A stretch of DNA of 64,000 nt, from the NCBI RefSeq assembly GCF_007559025.1, contig NZ_CP041765.1:3283501-3347500 (forward strand), read 5' to 3'. Position 1 is the first letter of the stretch. Every line of letters begins with the position of its first letter. Source of the DNA: Tomitella fengzijianii. GTDB taxonomy: Bacteria; Actinomycetota; Actinomycetes; Mycobacteriales; Mycobacteriaceae. The notes under the pieces are model-generated. The model worked only from the letters and a program-made list of their open reading frames with translations. It was not told the origin of the DNA and ran no database searches. Below, in pieces: positions 33,727 to 48,709 of this stretch. Position numbers and translations under genes: made by a program.

Positions 33727-34661
33727 GCCCGCACCGCCGCCGCCTCCGCGACCCGGGCGGGCTCGGACGGCCCCGGGGAATCGGCCGGACCTGCGGCATC
33801 GGCGGGGCCTGCGGCATCAGCCGGGCCCGCGGCATCGGCGGATTCCTTGGTGACCACCACCGGCGCGCCGTCGCTGGGCGCGGTGAGGATGTCCGCGTCG
33901 ATGTCGAACAGCGCCCGCACCAGCGCCGCATCCACCACCTCGGCGGGCGGGCCCCACGCGACCACCTCGCCGTCGCGCATCGCCAGCACGTCGTCCGCGT
34001 ACCGCGCGGCGGCGCCGATGTCGTGCAGCACCATCACCACCGTCCGGCCGGCGCGGGCGACGCCGCGGGCGAGGCCCAGCACGCCGGCCGCGTGGCCCAG
34101 GTCGAGAGCGCTGGTGGGCTCGTCCAGCAGGAGCACCGGCGACTCCTGCGCCATGACCATGGCGAACCAGCAGCGCTGCCGCTGGCCCCCGGAGAGCTCG
34201 TCGAGGCGTCGGCCCGCGAGCGGCGTCGTGTTGGTCGCGTCCATCGCGGCGGCGACCGCCTGCTCGTCGCGGACCGACCACTGCCGGAACAGCCCCTGAT
34301 GGGGATGCCGTCCGTAGCCGACCAGCCCCGCCACGGTGAGCGCCTCGGGCGCCTGCGGCGACTGCGGCAGCAGCGCCACGCGGTGTGCCGCCTGACGCGG
34401 GCGCATCCGCCAGAGGTCCTCGCCGCCCACCGTCACCGATCCCGCCGTCGGCTTGTGCAGGCGGGCGATCGACCGCAGCAGCGTGGACTTGCCGCAGCCG
34501 TTGGGCCCGACGATCGCCACGACGCGCCCGGCGCCCGCGGTGAACGACACGTCGCGCACCGCGGGCGCGCCCGAATAGCCCGCGCTGAGGCCGGAGACCT
34601 CCAGGCTCCAGCCGGCGCCACCGGCTCCGTCGCCCGGTGCGGCGGCTTGCGCTTCGCTCAT
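33723..34661 (-). CDS. Ferric siderophore ABC transporter ATPase (FepC-like)
   Basis: 312 residues. Walker A GPNGCGKST, Q-loop LLPQSPQAPEALTV, signature LSGGQRQRCW, Walker B VLLLDEPTSALDLGH and H-loop VLHDIGAAARYAD are complete; RMRPRQAAHRVALLPQSP is typical of FepC/FhuC. The C-terminal tail after residue 280 is a PADAAG repeat outside the family fold. It is coupled by ATGA overlaps to the permease upstream and fes downstream, which fixes its role in ferric catecholate import. Confidence 0.93.
   Translation of the reverse strand: MSEAQAAAPGDGAGGAGWSLEVSGLSAGYSGAPAVRDVSFTAGAGRVVAIVGPNGCGKSTLLRSIARLHKPTAGSVTVGGEDLWRMRPRQAAHRVALLPQSPQAPEALTVAGLVGYGRHPHQGLFRQWSVRDEQAVAAAMDATNTTPLAGRRLDELSGGQRQRCWFAMVMAQESPVLLLDEPTSALDLGHAAGVLGLARGVARAGRTVVMVLHDIGAAARYADDVLAMRDGEVVAWGPPAEVVDAALVRALFDIDADILTAPSDGAPVVVTKESADAAGPADAAGPADAAGPADSPGPSEPARVAEAAAVRA
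33793..33846 (-). repeat. 18-base coding tandem repeat in the FepC-like 3' end
   Basis: Three units beginning GCGGCATCGGCGGGGCCT (plus strand) with a few changes each, encoding PADAAG-type hexapeptides in the ATPase's C-terminal tail. Confidence 0.85.
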
Positions 34662-35716
34662 CGGCCTCCTCCTTCTCGCGACAACAGCACCCACAGCAGG
34701 AACGGCCCGCCCAGCACGGCGGTGACCACGCCGGCGGGGATCTCGACCGGCGCGATCACCCGCGCGGCCAGGTCGGCGGCCACCACCAGCACCGCGCCCA
34801 TCACCGCCGAGGACAGCACCGGCACGCGCGCGGGCCCGGCCAGGCGCGAGGCGATCACCGGCGCGGCCAGGGCGACGAATCCGATGGGCCCGCCGACGCC
34901 GACGGCCAGGCCCGCCATTCCGACCGCCACGGCGAGCACGGCCAGCCTGGTCCGGTCCGGCCGCAGGCCCAGCGTCGCCGCGGTGGCATCGTCGAGCCGC
35001 AGCACCCCCAGCCGCCGTGCGGTGAGAAGGGCCAGCGGGAACAGCACGGCCAGACCGATGGCGACGGGCACCGCGGTCTCGTAGCCGCGGCCGTTGAGGC
35101 TGCCCATGGTCCACAGGAACGAGCCGCCCGCGGAGTTGATGTTCTGCGTGGCCAGCACCAGCTGGACGACCGACGAGAGCATGGTGGTCAGCGCGACGCC
35201 CACGATCAGGACCCGGTAGCCGGCATGGCCCATCCCGCCGGCCAGAAGCACCACGACCAGCCCGGCCGCGGCGGCTCCCACGGGCCCCGCCCACCACGCG
35301 CCGACGAGTCCGGTGACGCTGGCGCCCGCGACGGCGAGCATGGCGGTGGTGGCGCCCTCGCTGACGCCGAGCATGTCGGGGGTGGCCAGGCGGTTGCGCG
35401 CCAGGGTCTGCGACAGGCATCCGGCCGCCCCCAGGCCCGCCCCGGCCAGCACCGCGCAGATCACCCGGGGCAGGAGAATCTGCTGCACAAGCAGGTTCAC
35501 GCCGTCGCTCGCCTGGCCGAACAGCCCGGACAGAAGCTGCCCGGTGCCGAAACCCGCCGAGTCGGTGAGCAGCGACACCACCACCAGCGCGCCCGCGAAC
35601 AGGGCCAGGACGGCGACGACCAGGCTGCCCCGCCGCGCGAGCACCACCGAGTAGCGGCCCGCCCGCACGACGTGGCCGTCGGGCGGATGCGCCGCCGTGC
35701 GCGTCCCGGCCGACAT
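34658..35716 (-). CDS. Ferric siderophore ABC permease (FepG-like)
   Basis: 352 residues with about nine to ten membrane segments of the FecCD family. LLPRVICAVLAGAGLGAAGCLSQTLARNRLATPDMLGVSEGA is the family's central region (shown here in parts: LPRVICAVLAGAGLGAAG, then LATPDMLGVSEGA), with SFLWTMGSLNGRGYE and LGLRPDRTRLAVL as ATPase-coupling loop and VGGPIGFVALAAPVIASRLAG. The first 20 residues are cytosolic and charged. It pairs with the next permease. The ATG at 35716 overlaps the preceding stop (TGATG). Confidence 0.92.
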   Translation of the reverse strand: MSAGTRTAAHPPDGHVVRAGRYSVVLARRGSLVVAVLALFAGALVVVSLLTDSAGFGTGQLLSGLFGQASDGVNLLVQQILLPRVICAVLAGAGLGAAGCLSQTLARNRLATPDMLGVSEGATTAMLAVAGASVTGLVGAWWAGPVGAAAAGLVVVLLAGGMGHAGYRVLIVGVALTTMLSSVVQLVLATQNINSAGGSFLWTMGSLNGRGYETAVPVAIGLAVLFPLALLTARRLGVLRLDDATAATLGLRPDRTRLAVLAVAVGMAGLAVGVGGPIGFVALAAPVIASRLAGPARVPVLSSAVMGAVLVVAADLAARVIAPVEIPAGVVTAVLGGPFLLWVLLSREGGGR

Positions 35717-36777
35717 CACAGCGCCCCCTGCTTCGACGCGCCCAGCGTGAGCAGCCGGGGAGAGCGGGCGAGCATGATCAGCAGCGGCGCGCCGATCAGC
35801 GCGAGCAGCACCGCCACCGGCGCCTCGTACGGGGCGATCACCAACCGTGCGGCCACGTCCGCCACCAGCACGGCGAGCGCGCCCGCGAGCCCCGCGAAGA
35901 TCAGCTGCGGCACCATCGCCGTGCCCACCACCGCGCGGGCGATGTACGGGGCCAGCAGCCCGACGAAGGCCACCGGCCCCGCCACTGCCACCGACGCCGC
36001 CGTCAGCAGCGTCACCGAGACGACCACGACCGTGCGGATCAGCTTGGGACGGTGCCCCAGCGACCGCGCGGTCTCGTCGCCCAGCGACAGCGCCGACAGC
36101 GGGCGCGCGGAGGCGAGCGCGATGACGACGCCGACGATCACGAACGGCAGCACGTCGACGACCGATTCCCCCGACACCCCGGACAGCGAGCCGAGGATCC
36201 ACCAGCGGTATTCGTCGTAGCTGGCCTGCTTGCCCAGCAGCAGGTAGGCCGTGATGCCGCGGACGGTGGCGCCGATCGCCGCGCCGGCGAGCACCAGGCG
36301 CAGCGGCGAGGCTCCGCCGCTGCCCTTGGCGGCGATGAGCAGGACCACCGCGCTGACGATGAGCGCGCCGGCGAACGCCCAGCCGAGCCTCGCGGTGCCG
36401 GTCCCTGCGGCGCCGAGCATGATGCCCGAGACCACCCCCAGCGCGCCGCCCGCGTTGACGCCGAGCAGCCCCGTCTCCGCGAGGGGATTGCGCGTGACCG
36501 CCTGCAGCAGCGCGCCGGCCACTCCCAGGGCCACGCCGATCAGCAGCGCCGCGAACGTCCGCGGCAGGCGCAGGTCCATCACGACGACGCGCAGGTGGTC
36601 GTCGGCGCGGGCGTCCCCGGCGCCCACCAGGAACTGGACGGCGCGCCATATGCCCGTGTCGCCGGACCCGAACAGCAGAGACGCCCCGGCGGCCAGCAGC
36701 ACCGCCGCCAGCAGCAGGGCGGCGAACACCGCGTGACGCCGCGCTCCGAAGCGGTTCCGCTTGCCGCCCAACCTCAT
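35716..36777 (-). CDS. Ferric siderophore ABC permease (FepD-like)
   Basis: 353 residues, FecCD family: VVMDLRLPRTFAALLIGVAL, VAGALLQAVTRNPLAETGLLGVNAGG, YRWWILGSLSGVSGE, RSLGHRPKLIR coupling loop, and VAGPVAFVGLLAPYIARAV. The start at 36777 has AGGGGG nine bases upstream; another ATG at 36834 is in frame but lacks a ribosome site and overlaps the iron box, so it is less likely. First gene of the import operon, divergent from the binding-protein gene. Both promoters would share the same iron box. Confidence 0.9.
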   Translation of the reverse strand: MRLGGKRNRFGARRHAVFAALLLAAVLLAAGASLLFGSGDTGIWRAVQFLVGAGDARADDHLRVVVMDLRLPRTFAALLIGVALGVAGALLQAVTRNPLAETGLLGVNAGGALGVVSGIMLGAAGTGTARLGWAFAGALIVSAVVLLIAAKGSGGASPLRLVLAGAAIGATVRGITAYLLLGKQASYDEYRWWILGSLSGVSGESVVDVLPFVIVGVVIALASARPLSALSLGDETARSLGHRPKLIRTVVVVSVTLLTAASVAVAGPVAFVGLLAPYIARAVVGTAMVPQLIFAGLAGALAVLVADVAARLVIAPYEAPVAVLLALIGAPLLIMLARSPRLLTLGASKQGAL

Positions 36778-36833
36778 AGGGGACACCCCCCTGGCGCCGG
36801 GGCGGCGGTCCGTGGCAGCATGATCGACGACCA

Positions 36834-36852
36834 TGAAGTTAGCCTAAGCTAA
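36834..36852. promoter_or_regulatory. IdeR/DtxR-type iron box in the divergent fepD-like/fepB-like region
   Basis: TGAAGTTAGCCTAAGCTAA agrees with the IdeR consensus at 16 of 19 positions. It lies in the 234-base divergent region and can control both the permease-ATPase-fes operon and the binding protein-entE-ArCP-entF operon. The remainder of the region holds a direct repeat CACGACCAGAC (36971 and 36990). Confidence 0.85.
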
Positions 36853-37011
36853 CCGGTGCGGCGGGGTCGAAGTGCCCCCGCACACAGCGGGACGACATGG
36901 TCGGGCTGCACGCCGCGTCCCCGGGCCACACGAATCCGCACGAACGCGTCCGGCGCAGGCGCGCGTCCAACACGACCAGACCGTCCATCACGACCAGACT
37001 ACGGAGCATCC

Positions 37012-38040
37012 ATGCCGCACTCTACGATCCCCGGCGCCCACCCCGCGCCCCGAGGCCGCACCGGCCGCGGCCTGCGCCGCCGGTCCGGCATCGCCGCGCT
37101 GTTCACCGCCCTCATGGCGTTGATGCTGGCGCTGACCGCGTGCGGCAGCGGGTCCGGCGGGTCCGGCGAGGCCGACGCGGCGTCGCCCGCCTCCTCGGAG
37201 TCCGTCACCGTCACCGACGCCACCGGCACCGAGGTGGAGGTGCCCGCGGACCCGCAGCGCGTCGTGACGCTCAGCGAGCTGGACCTCGATTCGGCGCTCG
37301 CCCTCGGCGTGACGCCGGTGGGCGCGACGGCCGGCCGCGGCCAGGAGGGCGCCCCGCGCTACCTGGGCGACAAGGCTGCGGACATCACCATGGTCGGCAC
37401 CGTCACCGGCCCCGAGCTGGACAAGGTCATCAAGGCCGACCCGGACGTCATCCTCGCCGGCCAGGTGCGCGACCAGCAGGTGCTCAGCCGCCTGCGCCAG
37501 ATCGCGCCCACCGTGGTGACGTTCCAGGTGGGCGACAACTGGAAGGACGCGTTCGCCAACATCGCGCAGGCCCTCGGCCGCACCGACCAGCAGCAGGCCT
37601 TCATGGCCGACTACCAGGCCAAGATCGAGACGGTGCAGCAGGACCTGGGCCCGGCCTCGGACTCGGTGGTCAGCGTGGTGCGCTGGAACCCCAAGGGGCC
37701 CAGCACCATCAACAAGGGGACGTTCGCCGGCTCCGTCCTGAACGACCTGGGCGTGCAGCGCCCCGAGGCCCAGCAGGAGACCGCGCAGCACAGCATGCCG
37801 CTGAGCATGGAGAACCTCGACGCCATCGACGGCGACTGGATCTTCGTCGGCACCCTCTCCGGCCAGGGCAACGACGTCGACGCGCTCGACGCAGCGATGG
37901 CCAGCCCGTCGTTCGCCGCGCTCAACGCGGTCCAGGAGGGCCACGTCAGCACCGTCGACGGCTCGATGTGGATGAGCCTGGGCGGCCCGCTCGCCGCGAC
38001 CGCGATGCTCGACGACGTCGACACGGCGATGGCGAACTGA
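37012..38040 (+). CDS. Ferric siderophore-binding lipoprotein (FepB-like)
   Basis: 342 residues. Lipobox LTAC follows a hydrophobic stretch; then the type III binding-protein fold: VTVTDATGTEVEVPADPQRVVTLSELDLDSALALGV, GTVTGPELDKVIKADPDVILAGQVRDQQVLSRLRQIAPTVV, and AVQEGHVSTVDGSMWMSLGGPLAATAMLDDV at the end. It binds ferric siderophore outside the membrane for the FepD/G/C-like system. The ATG at 37012 has GGAG six bases upstream; the frame extends upstream without similarity. It overlaps entE (TGATG). Confidence 0.92.
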   Translation: MPHSTIPGAHPAPRGRTGRGLRRRSGIAALFTALMALMLALTACGSGSGGSGEADAASPASSESVTVTDATGTEVEVPADPQRVVTLSELDLDSALALGVTPVGATAGRGQEGAPRYLGDKAADITMVGTVTGPELDKVIKADPDVILAGQVRDQQVLSRLRQIAPTVVTFQVGDNWKDAFANIAQALGRTDQQQAFMADYQAKIETVQQDLGPASDSVVSVVRWNPKGPSTINKGTFAGSVLNDLGVQRPEAQQETAQHSMPLSMENLDAIDGDWIFVGTLSGQGNDVDALDAAMASPSFAALNAVQEGHVSTVDGSMWMSLGGPLAATAMLDDVDTAMAN

Positions 38041-39791
38041 TGGCGGGCACCACCACGCGGCCCCGCTACCCGGACTGGCCCGGCGAGTACGCCGACCGCT
38101 ACCGCGCGGAAGGGCTCTGGCGCGACGAGACGCTCTGCGACGTGCTGAGCGCGCGGGCCGCCGAGCACGGCGACCGGCTCGCGCTCGTCGCGGGCGAGAC
38201 GCGGCTGAGCTACGGCGATCTGGCGGCGCGCGTCGACCGCCTGGCGGCCGGCCTGCAGCGCACGGGCATCCGGCGCGGCGACCACGTGGTGGTGCAGCTT
38301 CCCAACGGCGCGGAGTTCGTCGAGACGTTCTTCGCCCTGCTGCGCCTGGGCGCGATCGCCGTCCTGGCGCTGCCCGCGCACCGGCGCACCGAGATCGCGC
38401 AATTCTGCGCCCACACCGACGCGGTCGCCTACATCGTGGCCGACAAGCACCTCGGGTTCGACTACCGCGGCCTCGCCGCGGAGATCTCCGCGGACCTGCC
38501 CCGGCTGCGGCACGTCATCGTCGCCGGTGAACCCGGCCGGGTCGGCGAGTCGCACGGTTTCCAGCGGCTCGATGCGCTGTATCCACCGGTGGACGCCGGC
38601 ACCGCAGCCGACGCGCTCCCCTCGCCACCGGCCGCCTCCGACGTGGCACTGCTGCAGCTGTCCGGCGGCAGCACGGGCGTGCCCAAGCTGATCCCGCGCC
38701 GCCACGAGGACTACCTGTGCGCGATCCGCGAGAGCCTCGACGCCTGCCCGCTGGACGCGCGCTCGGTGTTCCTGGGCGCGCTGCCCGTGGCGCACAACTT
38801 CCCGTTCGTCTCCCCCGGCATCCTCGGCGCCTTCCACGCCGGCGCCACCGTCGTCCTCGCGCACGTCCCGAGCCCGGACGTGGTGTTCGCACTCATCGAG
38901 GCGGAGCGGGTCACCATCACCTCGGCAGTCCCCCCGCTGGCGCTGACGTGGCTGGCCGCCGCGGCATCCACCGACCGCGACCTTTCCAGCCTCGAGGTCC
39001 TGCAGATCGGCGGGGCGGCCTGCGGCACGGAGCTGGCGCGGCGCGTCGGCCCCGAGCTGGGCGCCACCGTGCAGCAGGTCTTCGGCATGGCCGAGGGACT
39101 GATCAACTACACGCGCCTGGACGACCCGCAGGACGTGCTCGTCGGAACGCAGGGCCGCCCGTGCTCGGCCGCCGACGAGATCCGCATCGTCGACGACGCC
39201 GGAAGCCCGGTGCCCCAGGGCAGCCCGGGGCAACTGCTCACCCGCGGCCCCTACACCGTGCGCGGGTATTTCGAACCCGTCCGCGGAGACGGCGGCGCCG
39301 CGGACCCGTCCGTTCCCGGCTCCGGCTCCCCCGCCGACCCCAACCTGACCTCGTTCACCGACGACGGCTTCTACCGCACCGGCGACCTGGCCGTGCTGCG
39401 GCCCGACGGCAACCTCGTCGTGGTGGGCCGCGCCAAGGAGCAGATCAACCGCGGCGGGGAGAAGATCTCGCCCGACGAGGTCGAAGGACGCCTGCTCGCC
39501 CACCCCGGCATCCATGACGCGGCCGTCGTCGCCGTTCCGGATGACGCGCTGGGCGAACGCACGTGCGCGTTCGTCATCCCCCGCCACGGGGCGCCGGAAC
39601 CGTCGCAGGAGGACGGCACGCCCCCGCTCGCACCCCGGGACGTCACCCGCTACCTGCGTCGGGACGGCCTGGCGGCGTACAAGATCCCCGACCTCGTGGA
39701 GATCGTCGACGAGTTCCCGGTGATCGGCGTGGGCAAGATCAGCAGGGCGCAGCTGCGGCGCGCCCTGGCCGAATCCCGGGCCGCCGGCTGA
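38040..39791 (+). CDS. entE: 2,3-dihydroxybenzoate-AMP ligase
   Basis: 583 residues, ANL-superfamily adenylating enzyme. ATP-binding LSGGSTGVPKLIPR, acid-binding loop PVAHNFPFVSPG, QIGGAACGTELARRV, VFGMAEGLINYTRLDDP, FYRTGDLAVL and the C-terminal GRAKEQINRGGEKIS hinge are those of EntE/DhbE. In the HNFPFVSPG loop, Ser occupies the position where DHB-specific enzymes have Ser and salicylate enzymes have Cys, fitting 2,3-dihydroxybenzoate. A short Gly/Ser/Pro insertion (residues near RGDGGAADPSVPGSGS) separates two conserved blocks. It activates DHB and loads the neighbouring aryl carrier protein. Confidence 0.94.
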   Translation: MAGTTTRPRYPDWPGEYADRYRAEGLWRDETLCDVLSARAAEHGDRLALVAGETRLSYGDLAARVDRLAAGLQRTGIRRGDHVVVQLPNGAEFVETFFALLRLGAIAVLALPAHRRTEIAQFCAHTDAVAYIVADKHLGFDYRGLAAEISADLPRLRHVIVAGEPGRVGESHGFQRLDALYPPVDAGTAADALPSPPAASDVALLQLSGGSTGVPKLIPRRHEDYLCAIRESLDACPLDARSVFLGALPVAHNFPFVSPGILGAFHAGATVVLAHVPSPDVVFALIEAERVTITSAVPPLALTWLAAAASTDRDLSSLEVLQIGGAACGTELARRVGPELGATVQQVFGMAEGLINYTRLDDPQDVLVGTQGRPCSAADEIRIVDDAGSPVPQGSPGQLLTRGPYTVRGYFEPVRGDGGAADPSVPGSGSPADPNLTSFTDDGFYRTGDLAVLRPDGNLVVVGRAKEQINRGGEKISPDEVEGRLLAHPGIHDAAVVAVPDDALGERTCAFVIPRHGAPEPSQEDGTPPLAPRDVTRYLRRDGLAAYKIPDLVEIVDEFPVIGVGKISRAQLRRALAESRAAG

Positions 39792-39803
39792 CCCGCGGGC
39801 CGG

Positions 39804-39843
39804 AGCAGCTCGGGGGCCGGCCCGTGCCGACCCCCGAGCTGCT
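39804..39843 (+). other. Strong hairpin inside the siderophore operon
   Basis: A perfect 13-base inverted repeat (AGCAGCTCGGGGG / CCCCCGAGCTGCT) with a 14-base loop lies between entE and the carrier gene, 48 bases before the carrier's ATG. It may be a partial terminator or an RNA-stability element that sets the ratio of upstream to downstream products. Confidence 0.7.
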
Positions 39844-39890
39844 TCCGTCCCTCCCGTAAGAATCCCGATCGCGAAAGGCGGCGCACCCGC

Positions 39891-40141
39891 ATGACCACCC
39901 CCCTGCCGGCGACCCTGGACGAGCTGCGGCGAGACGTCAGCGAGATCCTCGAGGACCCGGAGGTCCTCACGCTCGCCGGCGACGACGACCTGCTCGAGCT
40001 CGGCATCGATTCGATGCGGATGATGACGCTGGTGACGCGGTGGAACGAGCGCGGCGTGGAGGTCGGCTTCGTCGAGCTCATCGAGGAGCCGTCCCTGGAC
40101 GCGTGGCTGGCGCTGGTCTCCCGCGGCGACCGCCCGGGCGC

Positions 40142-40145
<4 letters not shown>
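39891..40145 (+). CDS. Stand-alone aryl carrier protein (EntB C-terminal type)
   Basis: 84 residues. LDELRRDVSEILEDPEVLTLAGDDDLLELGIDSMRMMTLVTRW matches the aryl carrier domain of EntB/DhbB (quoted in part: LLELGIDSMRMMTLVTRW); the Ser of GIDSMR is the 4'-phosphopantetheine site, and WNERGVEVGFVELIEEPSLDAW continues the helix bundle. It would carry DHB from EntE to the condensation domain of the NRPS. In most bacteria this domain is fused to isochorismatase; here the two genes are 10 kb apart on opposite strands. The ATG is preceded by GAAAGG; the stop overlaps the NRPS start (ATGA). The phosphopantetheinyl transferase it needs is not in this window. Confidence 0.92.
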
Positions 40146-44164
<4,019 letters not shown>

Positions 44165-44220
44165 TGCCGCCCCGGGCGCCCGCTGTATCGGCGGGCCGTC
44201 CCCCGACACGCCGGCCCCTG

Positions 44221-44293
44221 CCGGTCCGAGCACCGGATCCCGCCGCAACGCCGATAACGCGTGCGCGGGTCACCTAGCAGGTGCTCGGACCGG
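44221..44293 (+). repeat. Dispersed palindromic intergenic element, copy 3
   Basis: Between the convergent entF and purA genes. CCGGTCCGAGCACC (44221-44234) and GGTGCTCGGACCGG (44280-44293) are a perfect 14-base inverted repeat around a 45-base centre. The centre holds GATCCCGCCGCAACGCCGATAACGCG, related to the other copies (shown to mark identity: CCCGCCGCAACGCCGA). The remaining intergenic bases show no gene; the hairpin may also stop transcription. Confidence 0.7.
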
Positions 44294-44346
44294 GGGCCGC
44301 ACTTCCGGGGCCGACAATTCCGATGCCGACCCCGGCGGGGAAACCG

Positions 44347-47352
<3,006 letters not shown>

Positions 47353-47397
47353 CGATTCCCGGCGTGCCCGTCGGAGGACCACCGTAGTGTTGGCCTC

Positions 47398-48633
47398 ATG
47401 AGCCCGACGCGCGGGCCGCGCCGCCACGGGACGTTTCGCGTGGTGGCGGCGGCGATCATCACCGCGGTGATCGTGGGCGGCGCGGCGGGCTTCGGGCTGG
47501 AGCAGTGGGACTCCGTGCGGCAGGCGGCGCAGTCGCCGTCCGCCACTGCGCCCGCGTCGCCCACCACGCCGGTTCTCGGCGACGCGGGAGCACCGCTAGG
47601 CACGTCGGTCTCGCTCGGCGGCCCCGCGCCCGCGCTCCCCCCGGCCCCGACGGTGGATCAGGTCGCCGCCGCGGTCGTCCCCACCACGGTCACGGTGTGG
47701 ACGGACATCCCCGACGACGTGGCCGGGCTGCGCACGCGGGGTGCCGGGACCGGGATCATCCTCACCGCCGACGGCGTGGTACTGACCAACAACCATGTGG
47801 TGTCCGGGTCGCAGTCGGTCTCCGTCACCAACCCGTCCACCGGCACCGATTACGACGCGGAGGTCCTCGGCTACGACCGCACCCGGGACATCGCGATCCT
47901 GCAGCTGGCCCGCTCCGGCGGCGCGGCCGTGTCGGGCCTGCCCGCCGCCGCCCTCGGCGACGCCGGCGAACTGCACGTGGGGCAGCCGGTGATCGCCCTG
48001 GGCAACGCCGGCGGCACCGGCTCGCTCATCACCTCGCCGGGCACCGTCACCGCCTTCGACCAGTCGATCCGCGCCACCGACAGCAACGGCAGCACCGAGA
48101 ACCTCGACGGCGTCATCCAGATCGCCGCCGACATCAACCCCGGCGACTCGGGCGGCCCGCTGGTGGACATGGCCGGGCGCGTGGTGGGCATCAACACCGC
48201 GAAGTCCGAGTCCGCGCAGGCCGAGGCGTCGGGCGGCCGCGGCTACGCGGTGCCGATAGACGACGCGCTGGGCGTGGCCAGGGTGGTCCTGGGTGCGGTG
48301 GCCGCAGGCCCCGGGAACGGCGGCGCGCAGCATGGCACGGTGCACGTCGGCCCCACCGCGCAGCTCGGCGTGCGCGTGCGCAGCCGCGCCGCCGAGCCCC
48401 CCCGTGGTGCCGTCGTCATGGAGATCGTGCCCGGCAGCGCCGCGTCCTCGACGCCGCTGCGGGCGGGCGACGTCGTCACCGCGCTCGACGGCAGGCGGAT
48501 CTCCGGGGCCGACGACCTGAGCTCGGCGATCGACCGCCACCTTCCCGGCGACGTGGTGGTGCTCGAGTGGGTCGACGCGGCCGGCGCGATCCAGCAGGCG
48601 CCCGTCACGCTCGACGAGGGCCTGCCCGGCTGA
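47398..48633 (+). CDS. HtrA/DegP-like serine protease with PDZ domain
   Basis: 411 residues. One N-terminal membrane segment (VVAAAIITAVIVGGAAGFGL, about residues 15-34), a Pro/Ala-rich linker, a trypsin-like protease domain with triad motifs LTNNHVVSG (His), RDIAILQL (Asp) and NPGDSGGPLV (Ser), then a PDZ domain (GAVVMEIVPGSAASSTPLRAGDVVTALDG in parts: SAASSTPLRAGDVVTALDG). This is the mycobacterial PepD/PepA-type extracytoplasmic quality-control protease. ATG start 46 bases after the M50 gene, so possibly in the same transcript. Confidence 0.93.
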   Translation: MSPTRGPRRHGTFRVVAAAIITAVIVGGAAGFGLEQWDSVRQAAQSPSATAPASPTTPVLGDAGAPLGTSVSLGGPAPALPPAPTVDQVAAAVVPTTVTVWTDIPDDVAGLRTRGAGTGIILTADGVVLTNNHVVSGSQSVSVTNPSTGTDYDAEVLGYDRTRDIAILQLARSGGAAVSGLPAAALGDAGELHVGQPVIALGNAGGTGSLITSPGTVTAFDQSIRATDSNGSTENLDGVIQIAADINPGDSGGPLVDMAGRVVGINTAKSESAQAEASGGRGYAVPIDDALGVARVVLGAVAAGPGNGGAQHGTVHVGPTAQLGVRVRSRAAEPPRGAVVMEIVPGSAASSTPLRAGDVVTALDGRRISGADDLSSAIDRHLPGDVVVLEWVDAAGAIQQAPVTLDEGLPG

Positions 48634-48657
48634 CGGCGTTGCGGGTCGGGCCCGTCC

Positions 48658-48709
48658 ACCAAGCGTTTTCCGCACACCCGGGCGGCCGGATGTGCATTTT
48701 TCGCTTGGT
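48658..48709. terminator. Long bidirectional hairpin between convergent genes
   Basis: ACCAAGCG (48658-48665) pairs with CGCTTGGT (48702-48709), then T-rich internal stretches (TTTTC, TTTTT) face each other, and CGCACACCCGG pairs with CCGGATGTGCA with two changes. It overlaps the stop codon of the exporter gene and separates it from the protease gene. Confidence 0.7.

Noticed and set aside
36777-36834. ATG at 36834 as start of the FepD-like permease
   Set aside because: It has no ribosome site and lies at the edge of the iron box; ATG 36777 has AGGGGG at proper spacing and fits the first membrane segment.
38040-39791. Salicylate-AMP ligase (MbtA/YbtE type)
   Set aside because: The acid-binding loop has Ser rather than Cys, and a dihydroxybenzoate dehydrogenase and isochorismatase are encoded in the same locus, so 2,3-dihydroxybenzoate is the better call.
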